Positions 1 to 7,495 of a DNA stretch of 64,000 nt are shown one piece after another. Positions within the stretch are counted from its first letter, which is position 1. Each line of letters starts with the position of its first letter. The notes beneath the pieces are model-generated. The model was not told the origin of the DNA. It worked only from the letters and a program-made list of their open reading frames with translations, and made no database searches. The stretch comes from Lactimicrobium massiliense. Its GTDB lineage: Bacteria; Bacillota_I; Bacilli_A; Erysipelotrichales; Erysipelotrichaceae. The translations under genes and the position numbers were made by a program. The stretch spans positions 620,001 to 684,000 of the forward strand of contig NZ_OUNG01000001.1 in assembly GCF_900343155.1 (NCBI RefSeq), in the 5' to 3' direction.

Positions 1-40
1 GCTTTTGCTGTATATCCCTGTTATCCTGATTTTCACTCAT
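1..40 (-). CDS. N-terminus of an unidentified protein (cut by window edge)
   Basis: An ATG at position 40, read leftwards, begins MSENQDNRDIQQK and runs off the window. It follows a GAGGT ribosome-binding site at normal distance. It lies 18 bases past the terminator hairpin of ftsX on the same strand, so it may be the next gene of the ftsEX region. In many Firmicutes that position holds a secreted peptidase or murein hydrolase, but thirteen residues cannot identify it. Confidence 0.5.
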   Translation of the reverse strand, partial: MSENQDNRDIQQK

Positions 41-58
41 GCAATTACCTCTATATCC

Positions 59-81
59 GAAAAAACCCGGATGCACCGGGT
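59..81 (-). terminator. Rho-independent terminator after ftsX
   Basis: On the minus strand ACCCGG and CCGGGT form a six-pair stem around a five-base loop, followed by a run of T. It starts directly at the ftsX stop codon, so ftsE-ftsX can end here. Confidence 0.75.
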
Positions 82-82
82 C

Positions 83-979
83 TTATCGTTTCCATTTCAG
101 ATAGCGCGTCACGGACAGATAGGAGCCGATCAGACCAACCAGTATGCCAATGACAAGCAGTACCACAGACAGATACAGTGTAAATGGCATCGGCGGAACC
201 AGATGGAACATATTCGAGATCAGATAGCCGCCGGTCAGCTTCCAGGCATAGCGGTATCCCCAAACTGTCAGGGCAATCGGAATCAGAGCACCAATAGCAC
301 CAATAATGATACCCTCAACCACAAACGGAGAACGGATGAAGCGGTTGGTCGCACCAACATTACGCTCAATCGTAATCTCATCCTGACGGGCATAGATGGT
401 CAGCTTGATCGTATTCTGAATCAGGAAGATCGCCAGCACGGTCAGAGCCACAACCAGAATTGTGCCGCCCTTGCGGACTGTATTCATGGCCGCAACCATA
501 TTCATAGTAGAAGAGCCGCCATAGTTGACACTGGCAACCCCATCCATCGCTTTGATCCTGTCAGCGATGGAAGCAATATCATCACCATCCATCACTTCCA
601 CATAGAAGGCATCATGCATCGGATTGTCCTGTACAAGCGACTCCACTGCCTTCTTTGTCTCTTCATCATCAAACTGATCAATATAATACTGCAGCTCTTC
701 ATCCTTGGATGAAAAACGCACACTCTTGATGCCGTCCAGCGACTGAATCTGTGCCTTCAGAGCATCCTCATCTGCCTGGGATTCATGGTCCCAGTCAATC
801 ATGACTGAGATTTCCATCCCCTGTTCCACATTGGTCGTAAACTGACGCACATTGACCATGAACAGCATAAACAGAGAAATAATAATCAGGGTAATAGTAA
901 CAGCAATGGAGCTGGACAGCGCCATTGCCCAGTGTCTGCCAACACCGCGGACACCTTCTTTAATCGGTCTACTGATCAT
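83..979 (-). CDS. ftsX: Cell division protein FtsX
   Basis: Membrane subunit of the FtsEX complex, which controls cell-wall hydrolases at the division site. The roughly 298-residue protein has the FtsX layout: one N-terminal membrane segment (about residues 20-42), an extracytoplasmic domain (about 45-165), then three C-terminal membrane segments. The cytoplasmic loop ARQDEITIERNVGATNRFIRSPFVVEG is typical of the FtsX/MacB fold. ATG 979 is preferred because AAGGAGG lies 11 nt upstream; ATG 988 would leave only two nucleotides. The start overlaps the end of ftsE by 11 bases, so the two are translationally coupled. A terminator follows at once. Confidence 0.93.
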   Translation of the reverse strand: MISRPIKEGVRGVGRHWAMALSSSIAVTITLIIISLFMLFMVNVRQFTTNVEQGMEISVMIDWDHESQADEDALKAQIQSLDGIKSVRFSSKDEELQYYIDQFDDEETKKAVESLVQDNPMHDAFYVEVMDGDDIASIADRIKAMDGVASVNYGGSSTMNMVAAMNTVRKGGTILVVALTVLAIFLIQNTIKLTIYARQDEITIERNVGATNRFIRSPFVVEGIIIGAIGALIPIALTVWGYRYAWKLTGGYLISNMFHLVPPMPFTLYLSVVLLVIGILVGLIGSYLSVTRYLKWKR

Positions 980-1661
980 GCTGGACATAGCCTCCTTCCG
1001 CAAGATCGGCCACAATATGGCCATGCTCCAGAACAACCGTACGTCTTCTGTACTTGTTGACGATTGTCAGATCATGCGTCACCATCATCACTGTCGTGCC
1101 ATATTCATCATGAATTTTCTCAAGCAGCTCCATGATCTCCTCACTCTTGGCCGGATCCAGGTTGCCGGTCGGCTCATCCGCAATCAGCACCTTCGGCCGG
1201 TTGGCAATCGCCCGGGCAATGGCCACACGCTGCTGCTGACCGCCGGAAAGCTCGCGCGGAAAAGCATTTGCCTTCTCACTCAGTCCAACAACTTCCAGCA
1301 CCTCTGCCACTCTCTTTTTAATCATCTTCTTTTTCAGATTGATGACCTCAAGGGCATAGGCCACATTCTCTGCCACTGTTTTCTGCGGCAAAAGCTTATA
1401 GTCCTGGAAAACGACACCGATATTGCGGCGGTAAATCGGCACCTGACGGTTCTTCAGATGGCCGACATCAATGCCGACAACCTTGACTGTACCCTTGGTA
1501 GGCACAATCTCGCCATCCAGAATACGGATCAATGTAGATTTTCCTGACCCGGTCGGGCCAATGACATAGATAAACTCTCCCTGGGCAATGGAAAGATTGA
1601 TATCATACAGAGCATTGGTCCCGGTTTTATATCTTTTATATACATGTGAACACTCAATCAT
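969..1661 (-). CDS. ftsE: Cell division ATP-binding protein FtsE
   Basis: ABC-type ATPase that partners FtsX at the inner face of the membrane and drives activation of peptidoglycan hydrolases. The 230 residues show Walker A (GPTGSGKS, about 35-42), the Q-loop (VVFQDYKLLPQKT), the signature LSGGQQQR, Walker B (VLIADEPTGNLDP) and the switch histidine (MVTHD). The residues GNLDP are typical of FtsE and the LolD/MacB group. GGAGG lies seven bases before ATG 1661. A TAGAAT -10-like box sits about 25 bases upstream, so ftsE-ftsX may have its own promoter downstream of yitT. Confidence 0.96.
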   Translation of the reverse strand: MIECSHVYKRYKTGTNALYDINLSIAQGEFIYVIGPTGSGKSTLIRILDGEIVPTKGTVKVVGIDVGHLKNRQVPIYRRNIGVVFQDYKLLPQKTVAENVAYALEVINLKKKMIKKRVAEVLEVVGLSEKANAFPRELSGGQQQRVAIARAIANRPKVLIADEPTGNLDPAKSEEIMELLEKIHDEYGTTVMMVTHDLTIVNKYRRRTVVLEHGHIVADLAEGGYVQHDQ

Positions 1662-1700
1662 AGCAACCTCCGGTAATGCTAAGGTATTCTACCATAACAG

Positions 1701-2555
1701 CTACATTCTGGCGGAAGGAGATGGGAATGTAAAGCCTTCTCCGTGCATATCACTCGCATCTGTCGTAATGATAAAGGCACGCTTGTCCACCTCATGCACA
1801 ATCTGCAGCAGACGGCTGTACTGCCGCTGCGACACAACACATAGCAGCACCGGCCTCTGTCTGCCGGAATAACCGCCCTGGGCCTGCAGAATTGTCGCCC
1901 CGCGTTCCAGTTCATTGCGGATGCGCTCATTGACCGTCTCCCACTGATCCGAAATAATCTGTACGCTCTTGGAACTGTTCTGGCCGGCATAGAGAACCCG
2001 GTTAATGGCAAATGAGGATGCAAATACGGACAGCAGTCCGATCAGAGCTGCTGACAGATCATAGGCAATCACGCCCAGCAGCACCGTACAGCCATCCAGA
2101 ATCATTGCCATCGTACCGATCTTCTGATGGAACACCTTGGCCAGGATCATGGTTGGAATATCCACACCGCCGGTGGAAGCACCGGTGCTCATGACAATAC
2201 CGACGCCAATCCCGCCTAACAGACCTGCATACAATGAGGCAACTGCCGGGGAGATATCCAGCGGCACAGCAAAGTGGGCCAGAACCGTTGTAAAAACCGG
2301 ATAGCTGATCGATGAAAGCACCGAATCCAGAATGAATTTTCTGCCCAGCGTGAAGCGGCCCAATACCAGAAACGCTACTGTCAGGATATTGGCAAACAAT
2401 GTTTCATTAAAATGGAAGAATGGTTCCAGGGCAACGGCAATGCCTGCCACACCGCCGGAAAGAATACTGAAAGGAAGAATAAACTCCTCCACCGACAGAG
2501 CAAGCAGAAATGTACCCAGAAGAATTCTGAAAATTTCATTGATTTTTTTTGCCAT
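1701..2555 (-). CDS. yitT: YitT family membrane protein with C-terminal DUF2179 domain
   Basis: A 284-residue protein of the YitT family, whose transport or sensing role is not settled. About five to six hydrophobic helices fill residues 10-200. They include the family signature GGIGVGIVMSTGASTGGVDIPT (about 110-131). A soluble DUF2179 domain follows (about 215-280: VQIISDQWETVNERI, ending in DASDMHGEGF). The start has no Shine-Dalgarno sequence. Instead TGCTATAAT lies seven bases before the ATG, so the mRNA probably begins at or next to the start codon. It is divergent from the VanZ-like gene and codirectional with ftsE. Confidence 0.88.
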   Translation of the reverse strand: MAKKINEIFRILLGTFLLALSVEEFILPFSILSGGVAGIAVALEPFFHFNETLFANILTVAFLVLGRFTLGRKFILDSVLSSISYPVFTTVLAHFAVPLDISPAVASLYAGLLGGIGVGIVMSTGASTGGVDIPTMILAKVFHQKIGTMAMILDGCTVLLGVIAYDLSAALIGLLSVFASSFAINRVLYAGQNSSKSVQIISDQWETVNERIRNELERGATILQAQGGYSGRQRPVLLCVVSQRQYSRLLQIVHEVDKRAFIITTDASDMHGEGFTFPSPSARM

Positions 2556-2562
2556 GGATCCA

Positions 2563-2571
2563 ATTATAGCA
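2563..2571 (-). promoter_or_regulatory. Extended -10 promoter of yitT (leaderless arrangement)
   Basis: TGC followed by a perfect TATAAT (2568-2563 on the minus strand) lies seven bases from the yitT ATG. I see no good -35 hexamer at 16-18 bases. The TG motif may compensate for that. No ribosome-binding site fits in the gap. Confidence 0.7.
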
Positions 2572-2593
2572 TGATGGGAAGGACTCTGATATC

Positions 2594-3049
2594 ATGGCAG
2601 AGATGAAAACACAAACTAGAAACAACAAATGGATGTGGATCATCGTTGCCATCTATCTGTTTCTGATATGGCACAACTCCATGGAAACCGGCACCGCTTC
2701 CGGCTCTTTGTCCAGATCCATCACCCTGGCCATCCTGCCCTGGGTAGAAAAGACAGGCTTCACTGTTCCCTTTGACACACTGCATTTCTATGTGCGCAAA
2801 CTCGCCCATTTCTCAGAATATTTTGTACTTGCCCTGCTTGTGTATCCCGCCGGCAGGTTCAATCACAAAAGCTGGCCAAAGTGGGTACTCTGGCCAGCTT
2901 CCAGCATCATAGACGAATCCATCCAGCACTTTGTCCCGGGCCGTTATGGCTGCATACGGGATGTGTGCATCGATATGACCGGTTATATCACCGGCATCTT
3001 CATTGCATATCTTGTCCGACTGATGATCAATGATCTTAAGAACGGCTGA
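2594..3049 (+). CDS. VanZ-like family membrane protein
   Basis: A 151-residue membrane protein of the VanZ-like family (named after the teicoplanin-resistance accessory protein; biochemical role unknown). It starts with a cytoplasmic stretch and a hydrophobic segment (WMWIIVAIYLFLIWHNSM). The family core RKLAHFSEYFVLALL follows at about residues 74-88. The second motif DESIQHFVPGRYGCIRDVCID lies at about 112-132, then a last membrane helix. GGAAGGA lies about ten bases before ATG 2594. It converges with ybaK, and the two reading frames overlap by 14 bases. No resistance genes lie next to it, so a housekeeping envelope role is more likely than glycopeptide resistance. Confidence 0.85.
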   Translation: MAEMKTQTRNNKWMWIIVAIYLFLIWHNSMETGTASGSLSRSITLAILPWVEKTGFTVPFDTLHFYVRKLAHFSEYFVLALLVYPAGRFNHKSWPKWVLWPASSIIDESIQHFVPGRYGCIRDVCIDMTGYITGIFIAYLVRLMINDLKNG

Positions 3050-3518
3050 TATCCGCCGTAATGCCATCCGTAATCCGGATCAGATCTGACGGGGCTATCT
3101 CTACCTGTGTGCCAATCCTGCCGCCTGATACAAGCACCGTATCAAACAGCACAATCGTCTCATCATAGACGGTTGTGTATTTTTTCTTCATGCCGATGGG
3201 CGAACAGCCGCCCCGGATATAACCCGTTGTCTTCAGCAGATCCCTGACATGAATCATCTCTACGCTTTTCACGCCGACACTGCGCGCACACGCCTTCAGA
3301 TCCAGCTCATTCTCCACCGGCACCACAAAAACATAAAAGTTTTTATCATTGCCTTGTGTCACCAGTGTCTTGAAAACCTGCTCAGGATCCTCGCCGCACT
3401 TTCTGGCAACAGCAAGACCATCAATCTGACCGTCAGATGTATCATACGTATGCAGAACATAGTTCACATGGGCGCTGTCCAGCATCCGCATTGCATTTGT
3501 TTTCGCTTCCTTTGCCAT
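3036..3518 (-). CDS. ybaK: Cys-tRNA(Pro)/Cys-tRNA(Cys) deacylase YbaK/EbsC
   Basis: Trans-editing enzyme of the YbaK/EbsC family that hydrolyses mischarged Cys-tRNA(Pro) in the cytoplasm. The 160-residue product has the hallmark GYIRGGCSPIGMKKK (about 105-119). An N-terminal block (AVARKCGEDPEQVFKTLV) and a C-terminal block (VSGGRIGTQVEIAPSDL) typical of the family are also present. ATG 3518 is chosen because GGGAGG stands seven bases before it and MAKEAKTNAMRML is a usual family start; an upstream in-frame start lacks such a site. The 3' end overlaps the VanZ-like gene on the other strand. Confidence 0.93.
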   Translation of the reverse strand: MAKEAKTNAMRMLDSAHVNYVLHTYDTSDGQIDGLAVARKCGEDPEQVFKTLVTQGNDKNFYVFVVPVENELDLKACARSVGVKSVEMIHVRDLLKTTGYIRGGCSPIGMKKKYTTVYDETIVLFDTVLVSGGRIGTQVEIAPSDLIRITDGITADISRS

Positions 3519-3550
3519 CCTTCTGCCTCCCGGTACAACATTGTACACGC

Positions 3551-4342
3551 TTATGACAAAAGAATCCGGTCATTATCCAGATCTTCACCGGCATCCTGAT
3601 GAAACTTGGCAAGCAGATCCTCTACCGACAGACCAGTCTTATCCTGAATATCCGATACAATACGTCCGTCCTTCATCATCAGAATCCGATTGCCACTCGT
3701 CAGCGCCTGATGCATGTTATGCGTCACCATCAGGCACGTCGTCCCATTCTTCTTCACAATTGCCTCCGTCAGTGCCATGACTTTCTCGGCAGCAGCAGGA
3801 TCCAGAGCAGCCGTATGCTCATCCAGCAGCAGCAGCTTAGGCGGAACAATTGTCGCCATCAGCAGGGTCAGCGCCTGCCTCTGTCCACCCGACAATGTGC
3901 CTACCGGCACATCCATCCGATCCTCCAGACCCATATCCAGCTTTTTCAAAGCATCGCGAAAACGCTCCCTGTCCGCTCTGGAAATGCGGGATAACGGATT
4001 GGTATGCGTGCCTGCCCGCAGATAGGCAAGCGCCAGATTCTCCTCAATGGTCATATGCGGTGCTGTCCCCTTCAAAGGATCCTGAAACAGCCTGCCAATA
4101 TATTTTGCCCGCTTATACTCCGGCACATAGGCAATATTCTTCCCATCCAGCATAATCCTGCCGGAATCAATCCGGTACGTTCCGGAAATAGCCTGAAACA
4201 GAGTCGATTTGCCAGCTCCATTGGATCCAAGCACGGTCACAAAGTCGCCGTCATTGATCTTCAGGCTGACATCCACAAGTGCCTTCTTCTCATTCACCGT
4301 TCCCGGTGCAAACGTCTTACTGACATGTTCAATCTCAAGCAT
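3551..4342 (-). CDS. ABC transporter ATPase of a probable tryptophan importer (TrpXYZ type)
   Basis: Cytoplasmic ATPase that powers uptake with the permease at 4346-5242 and the lipoprotein at 5327-6376. It has Walker A (GSNGAGKS, about 37-44), the signature LSGGQRQAL, Walker B (LLLLDEHTAALDP) and the switch histidine (MVTHNM). The shape matches ATPases paired with branched-chain-type permeases and PF04392 binding proteins. The gene is last in the operon. ATG 4342 follows the permease stop by three bases, with GGGAGG eight bases upstream; a GTG three bases earlier is also possible. The T-box leader ahead of the operon ties it to amino-acid supply, and the UGG specifier points to tryptophan. 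Confidence 0.88.
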   Translation of the reverse strand: MLEIEHVSKTFAPGTVNEKKALVDVSLKINDGDFVTVLGSNGAGKSTLFQAISGTYRIDSGRIMLDGKNIAYVPEYKRAKYIGRLFQDPLKGTAPHMTIEENLALAYLRAGTHTNPLSRISRADRERFRDALKKLDMGLEDRMDVPVGTLSGGQRQALTLLMATIVPPKLLLLDEHTAALDPAAAEKVMALTEAIVKKNGTTCLMVTHNMHQALTSGNRILMMKDGRIVSDIQDKTGLSVEDLLAKFHQDAGEDLDNDRILLS

Positions 4343-4345
4343 CAC

Positions 4346-5242
4346 TCATCCCTCCCGGTGCGCTCTGGTGCGATAGGCAAGCGCTTCTTTCATTGCCGGA
4401 GCACCGATGGCAATGGCTACGATGATCGCTGTCATCAGTTTCAGCGATTCCACCGGAATCAGGCCAGTGCGCAGAATTACCGCATAAATAAAGCGATAAA
4501 TGATATTGCCGACAAGCACGGCAATGATATTCCTGGTCAGCGACTTCTGACCATGGATCACCGTTTCGCCAATGATCAGGCACGCCAGGCCAATCACAAC
4601 AATGCTGTTGCCAGAATTGATATCCGCAGCCCGCTGAAACTGCCCGGCCAGAGCTCCGGAAAGCCCGGTCATCATGTTGGATATCACCAGGCCGACCGTA
4701 ATGGTATAGCGGCTGTCAATGGAAGATGCAGCTACCATATCCCTGTTGTCACCGGTGGCACGGATGGACAGACCAAGCCGGGTAGAAAGAAACAGCCGCA
4801 TCCCCACCATGCACAGGCCGACAATGACAGCAGACAGCACCAGCGGATACCATGAACCACCGATGCCTGTCTTCTTGAATAAGGAGAAGATCGTCTCCTT
4901 CTTAAGAAGAGAGATATTGGAACTCCAGCCCATTGCCATCAGATTGATGGTATACAGACCAGTGTTGGTAATAATGCCAGCCAGAATGTCCGGCACTCCC
5001 ATGCGGGTATTCAGAAAGGCCGTCACAAAGCCGGCACATCCTCCGGCCAGCATACCCATGACAACACCGATGCAGGGATGTCCCTTGGCAGCAAACGATA
5101 CCGATACCGCCGCGCCAAGGACAAAGCAGCCATCGGTGGTCAGATCGGCAATGTTCAGAATCCGGAAACTCAGAAACAGTGCCAGTGAAACAAGCGCATA
5201 GATCGTGCCCAGCTCCAGCGCCGTCTGTGCAATGTATACCAT
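4346..5242 (-). CDS. ABC transporter permease of a probable tryptophan importer
   Basis: Integral membrane permease of the branched-chain amino-acid type (BPD_transp_2 fold), 298 residues with about eight hydrophobic helices. The N-terminus LGTIYALVSLALFLSFRILNIADLTTDG is the usual start of this family. The segment STRLGLSIRATGDNRDMVAASSID (about 155-178) resembles the cytoplasmic loop contacting the ATPase. It lies between the lipoprotein and ATPase genes, touching the ATPase start. A 20-base GC-rich hairpin separates it from the lipoprotein gene, which may make the binding protein more abundant than the membrane part. Confidence 0.9.
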   Translation of the reverse strand: MVYIAQTALELGTIYALVSLALFLSFRILNIADLTTDGCFVLGAAVSVSFAAKGHPCIGVVMGMLAGGCAGFVTAFLNTRMGVPDILAGIITNTGLYTINLMAMGWSSNISLLKKETIFSLFKKTGIGGSWYPLVLSAVIVGLCMVGMRLFLSTRLGLSIRATGDNRDMVAASSIDSRYTITVGLVISNMMTGLSGALAGQFQRAADINSGNSIVVIGLACLIIGETVIHGQKSLTRNIIAVLVGNIIYRFIYAVILRTGLIPVESLKLMTAIIVAIAIGAPAMKEALAYRTRAHREG

Positions 5243-5267
5243 TCATCCACCTTCTTTACACACATAA

Positions 5268-5287
5268 GCTCCTGCCGCAGCAGGAGC
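5268..5287 (-). other. Intercistronic hairpin between binding-protein and permease genes
   Basis: Two perfect eight-base arms (GCTCCTGC and GCAGGAGC) enclose a four-base loop. There is only a weak T run after it. This placement between a binding-protein gene and its permease is typical of mRNA-stabilising or partly terminating hairpins. Confidence 0.55.
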
Positions 5288-5326
5288 ATGCAATCATTCA
5301 ATTGTACTGCACTTTCCGAAAGACAT

Positions 5327-6376
5327 TTATTCCTCTGTCGTGCTTACTTCCGTCACATCACCGAACTGACTGAAGGAACTGTCATCAAAGCCGCCCTTTT
5401 CAGCCGTCTCAGAGTTTACTGTTACTACCGTTCCCTTGATTACATAGTAGTTGTCAGTCTTCTGTGCACCATCAATCGTATCATCGCCAAGAGAATCAAA
5501 GCCCTGGCTCATAACCTGGTAGGCAAGATCCGCAGTCTTTTTGCCAAGTTCTGTATAGTTGACTCCACAGGTAGCGAAGGCACCGTTTCTGACAAAGGAA
5601 TCAGCACCGGCATAGTGAGGAATCTTCGCTTCTGCAAGCGTATCCGCAATAGAGAGTTCCGCACTTGCGACCACATTATCGGTTGGCGTAAATACCGCAT
5701 CCACCTTCTGGGAAACAAGATTGGAAACTGCCGTCTGGATCTCATCCGTTGTATTTCCGGTTGCCTCAACATAAGATATGCCCTTCTTGTCAAGATATGC
5801 CTTGGCTTCCGCAATCGGCTTCTGGCTGTTTGTCTCACTTGTCGAATACAGCAGGCCTACCGTTTTGACATCCGGATTCTGAGCAAGCATCATATCCAGA
5901 ATACGCTCCGTATCCAGTGCATCACTTGTTCCGGTCACATTGTCAAAACCGGTCAGATCTGCACTTTCCGGATCAGAGATTGCCGCAAAGACAACCGGAG
6001 TGCCGGAATCCTGGGCAGCCGCTGCCATGGTCTGGGCAGCCAGCGTTGCAATCGGAATGATGCAGTCAACATCGTCATTGACAACCTGTGAGCCAATCGT
6101 TGTCAGCTGCGACTGGTCATTCTGACCGTCATACACATCCCCGTATTCAATCGTGACACCCTCCTTTTCCGCAATCGCATCCAGCTCTGCGGTAATCGCA
6201 TTGGCAATCTCATCCAGAGACGCATGCTGCAGCTGCTTGACAACCGCAACCTTATAAACCTTACCCGAAGAAGTACCCGCTGCAGAAGCTGAAGCAGATG
6301 CTGTGCCGGATGCACCGCATCCTGCCAGAGAAGCCGCCAGAACGGCACTGAGAACCATTGATCCAAACTTTTTCAT
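5327..6376 (-). CDS. Substrate-binding lipoprotein of a probable tryptophan ABC importer
   Basis: Extracellular lipid-anchored solute receptor of the PF04392 type (ABC_sub_bind), 349 residues. The signal peptide MKKFGSMVLSAVLAASLAGC ends in the lipobox LAGC, with Cys20 as the lipidation site. A Ser/Ala-rich linker follows. The mature part begins KVYKVAVVKQLQHASLDEIANAITAELD, as usual for the family. GTSDALDTERILDMMLAQNPDVKTVGLLYSTSE is the typical middle block. AGGAGG lies about eight bases before ATG 6376. It is first in the three-gene operon and directly downstream of a T-box leader. In Firmicutes such T-box-linked importers are called TrpXYZ; the ligand itself is inferred. Confidence 0.88.
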   Translation of the reverse strand: MKKFGSMVLSAVLAASLAGCGASGTASASASAAGTSSGKVYKVAVVKQLQHASLDEIANAITAELDAIAEKEGVTIEYGDVYDGQNDQSQLTTIGSQVVNDDVDCIIPIATLAAQTMAAAAQDSGTPVVFAAISDPESADLTGFDNVTGTSDALDTERILDMMLAQNPDVKTVGLLYSTSETNSQKPIAEAKAYLDKKGISYVEATGNTTDEIQTAVSNLVSQKVDAVFTPTDNVVASAELSIADTLAEAKIPHYAGADSFVRNGAFATCGVNYTELGKKTADLAYQVMSQGFDSLGDDTIDGAQKTDNYYVIKGTVVTVNSETAEKGGFDDSSFSQFGDVTEVSTTEE

Positions 6377-6420
6377 GTGATTTTTCCTCCTCTTTCTTCT
6401 CTGCATTTCCGGATACCTGT

Positions 6421-6690
6421 AAAAACAAAAACGTCCGTCCAATGAAGGACAGACGTTATCATCTGCGGTACCACCTTACCTGACTATTTCCTGATGAAAT
6501 AATCCACTCTAACGAAAATGCAATCACATTTCCTGTCCTGTAACGCTGACACTGCGTACTGAGTACTCGCACAAGCTTTCATCAGTCCCTCATGGGTCCA
6601 TTTGCATACCGCTGACATCGCCGGTTTCCATCCTCCCGGCTCTCTGTTGACCGCTGTGTATGTTTGATCTCCCAATCACTGGTTTGTGAT
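6421..6690 (-). ncRNA. T-box riboswitch leader with UGG (Trp) specifier
   Basis: The minus-strand leader carries the T-box core GGTGGTACCGC (6475-6465), which pairs with the acceptor end of uncharged tRNA. A terminator follows (6456-6421): ACGTCTGTCC and GGACGGACGT arms with a T run. Upstream is a Stem I-like region with AGAGAG near 6646 and a candidate specifier loop AAATGGACC. The specifier codon is TGG at 6600-6598, followed by a purine as usual. Uncharged tRNA(Trp) would block termination and switch on the importer operon. The specifier assignment rests on position and flanking bases, not on a computed fold. Confidence 0.9.
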
Positions 6691-6693
6691 TTC

Positions 6694-6721
6694 AGTTTAC
6701 TGCAGATCCAGTCATTGTCAA
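6694..6721 (-). promoter_or_regulatory. Promoter of the T-box leader
   Basis: On the minus strand a perfect TTGACA (6721-6716) is followed after 16 bases by TAAACT (6699-6694). This puts the transcript start near 6687, just before Stem I. Confidence 0.7.
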
Positions 6722-6786
6722 CACGAAATGTAAAACTTTGATTTCTGTGAAACAATTTACATTATTTTTCCTTTGCCCGGCATTGA

Positions 6787-6815
6787 TTGAATTTTACGCC
6801 TGTCACTTCTACAAT
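6787..6815 (+). promoter_or_regulatory. Promoter of the aldolase operon (leaderless arrangement)
   Basis: TTGAAT (6787-6792), a 17-base spacer, then TACAAT (6810-6815). The aldolase ATG begins seven bases later at 6823, the expected transcription start. No purine-rich ribosome site is present. Confidence 0.75.
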
Positions 6816-6822
6816 AAATGCT

Positions 6823-7494
6823 ATGAGTACAAACACACTGAACACAAAGATCATCAGTCTGATCCTGGAAGCCGGGGTTGCCATGGAAAGCCGCCACCTC
6901 ACCATTGAAACATGGGGCAACATTTCCATGCGTGATCCGGAAACAGGTCTGCTGTACATCACGCCTTCCGGCATGCCCTACAACAAACTGGTGCCGGAAG
7001 ATATCGTCGCCTTGAACCCGGACGGATCCGTATACAAAGGACGCCGGGTGCCGTCTGTCGAAGCAGGACTGCATGCAAAGATCTATGCTGCACGCAAAGA
7101 TATCAATGCCATCCTGCATACCCATCCGGTCAGTTCCACCGTCTTTGGCGTCCTGCACATGTCCATCCCGGTTGTGACCGATGAGCTTGCCCAGGCAGTC
7201 GGTCAGGAAGTCAGATGTGCAGACTACGCCCTGCCCGGTTCTGTGGAACTGGCTGACAACTGCGTAAAGGCCCTGGGCAATGGACAGGCAGTACTGCTGG
7301 CCAATCACGGCGCCGTTTGTGCCGGAAAGGATCTGAAAGAATGCTTCAAAGTAGCAGAGGTACTGGAAACAAGCGCTGAAATCTATTACAAAGCACTGAC
7401 GATCGGCAAACCATGCATCATTCCCAAAGACAAAGTGGAATGGATGCGTGATTTTGCCGTAAACAAATACGGAAAACAGAACAGAGAGGAATAA
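6823..7494 (+). CDS. Class II aldolase (fuculose-1-phosphate aldolase / MtnB-like family)
   Basis: Zinc-dependent cytoplasmic aldolase of the AraD/FucA family, 223 residues. It shows GNISMR (about 33-38), ITPSGMPY (phosphate binding), the acid residue in PSVEAGLH, and metal ligands in HTHPVSS (about 101-107) and LANHGAV (about 163-169). Such enzymes split ketose-1-phosphates such as fuculose-1-P or 5-deoxyribulose-1-P into DHAP and an aldehyde. It is followed one base later by an MtnA-like isomerase and then by deoD. That context favours ribulose-1-P or 5-deoxy/methylthio-ribulose-1-P as substrate. MtnB dehydratase activity is an alternative, but no later methionine-salvage genes lie here. 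The start fits a leaderless mRNA. Confidence 0.85.
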   Translation: MSTNTLNTKIISLILEAGVAMESRHLTIETWGNISMRDPETGLLYITPSGMPYNKLVPEDIVALNPDGSVYKGRRVPSVEAGLHAKIYAARKDINAILHTHPVSSTVFGVLHMSIPVVTDELAQAVGQEVRCADYALPGSVELADNCVKALGNGQAVLLANHGAVCAGKDLKECFKVAEVLETSAEIYYKALTIGKPCIIPKDKVEWMRDFAVNKYGKQNREE

Positions 7495-7495
7495 T

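Noticed and set aside
2594-3049. Glycopeptide resistance locus
   Set aside because: Only a VanZ-like protein is present; no vanH/A/X/Y genes lie nearby, and such proteins are common in susceptible Firmicutes.
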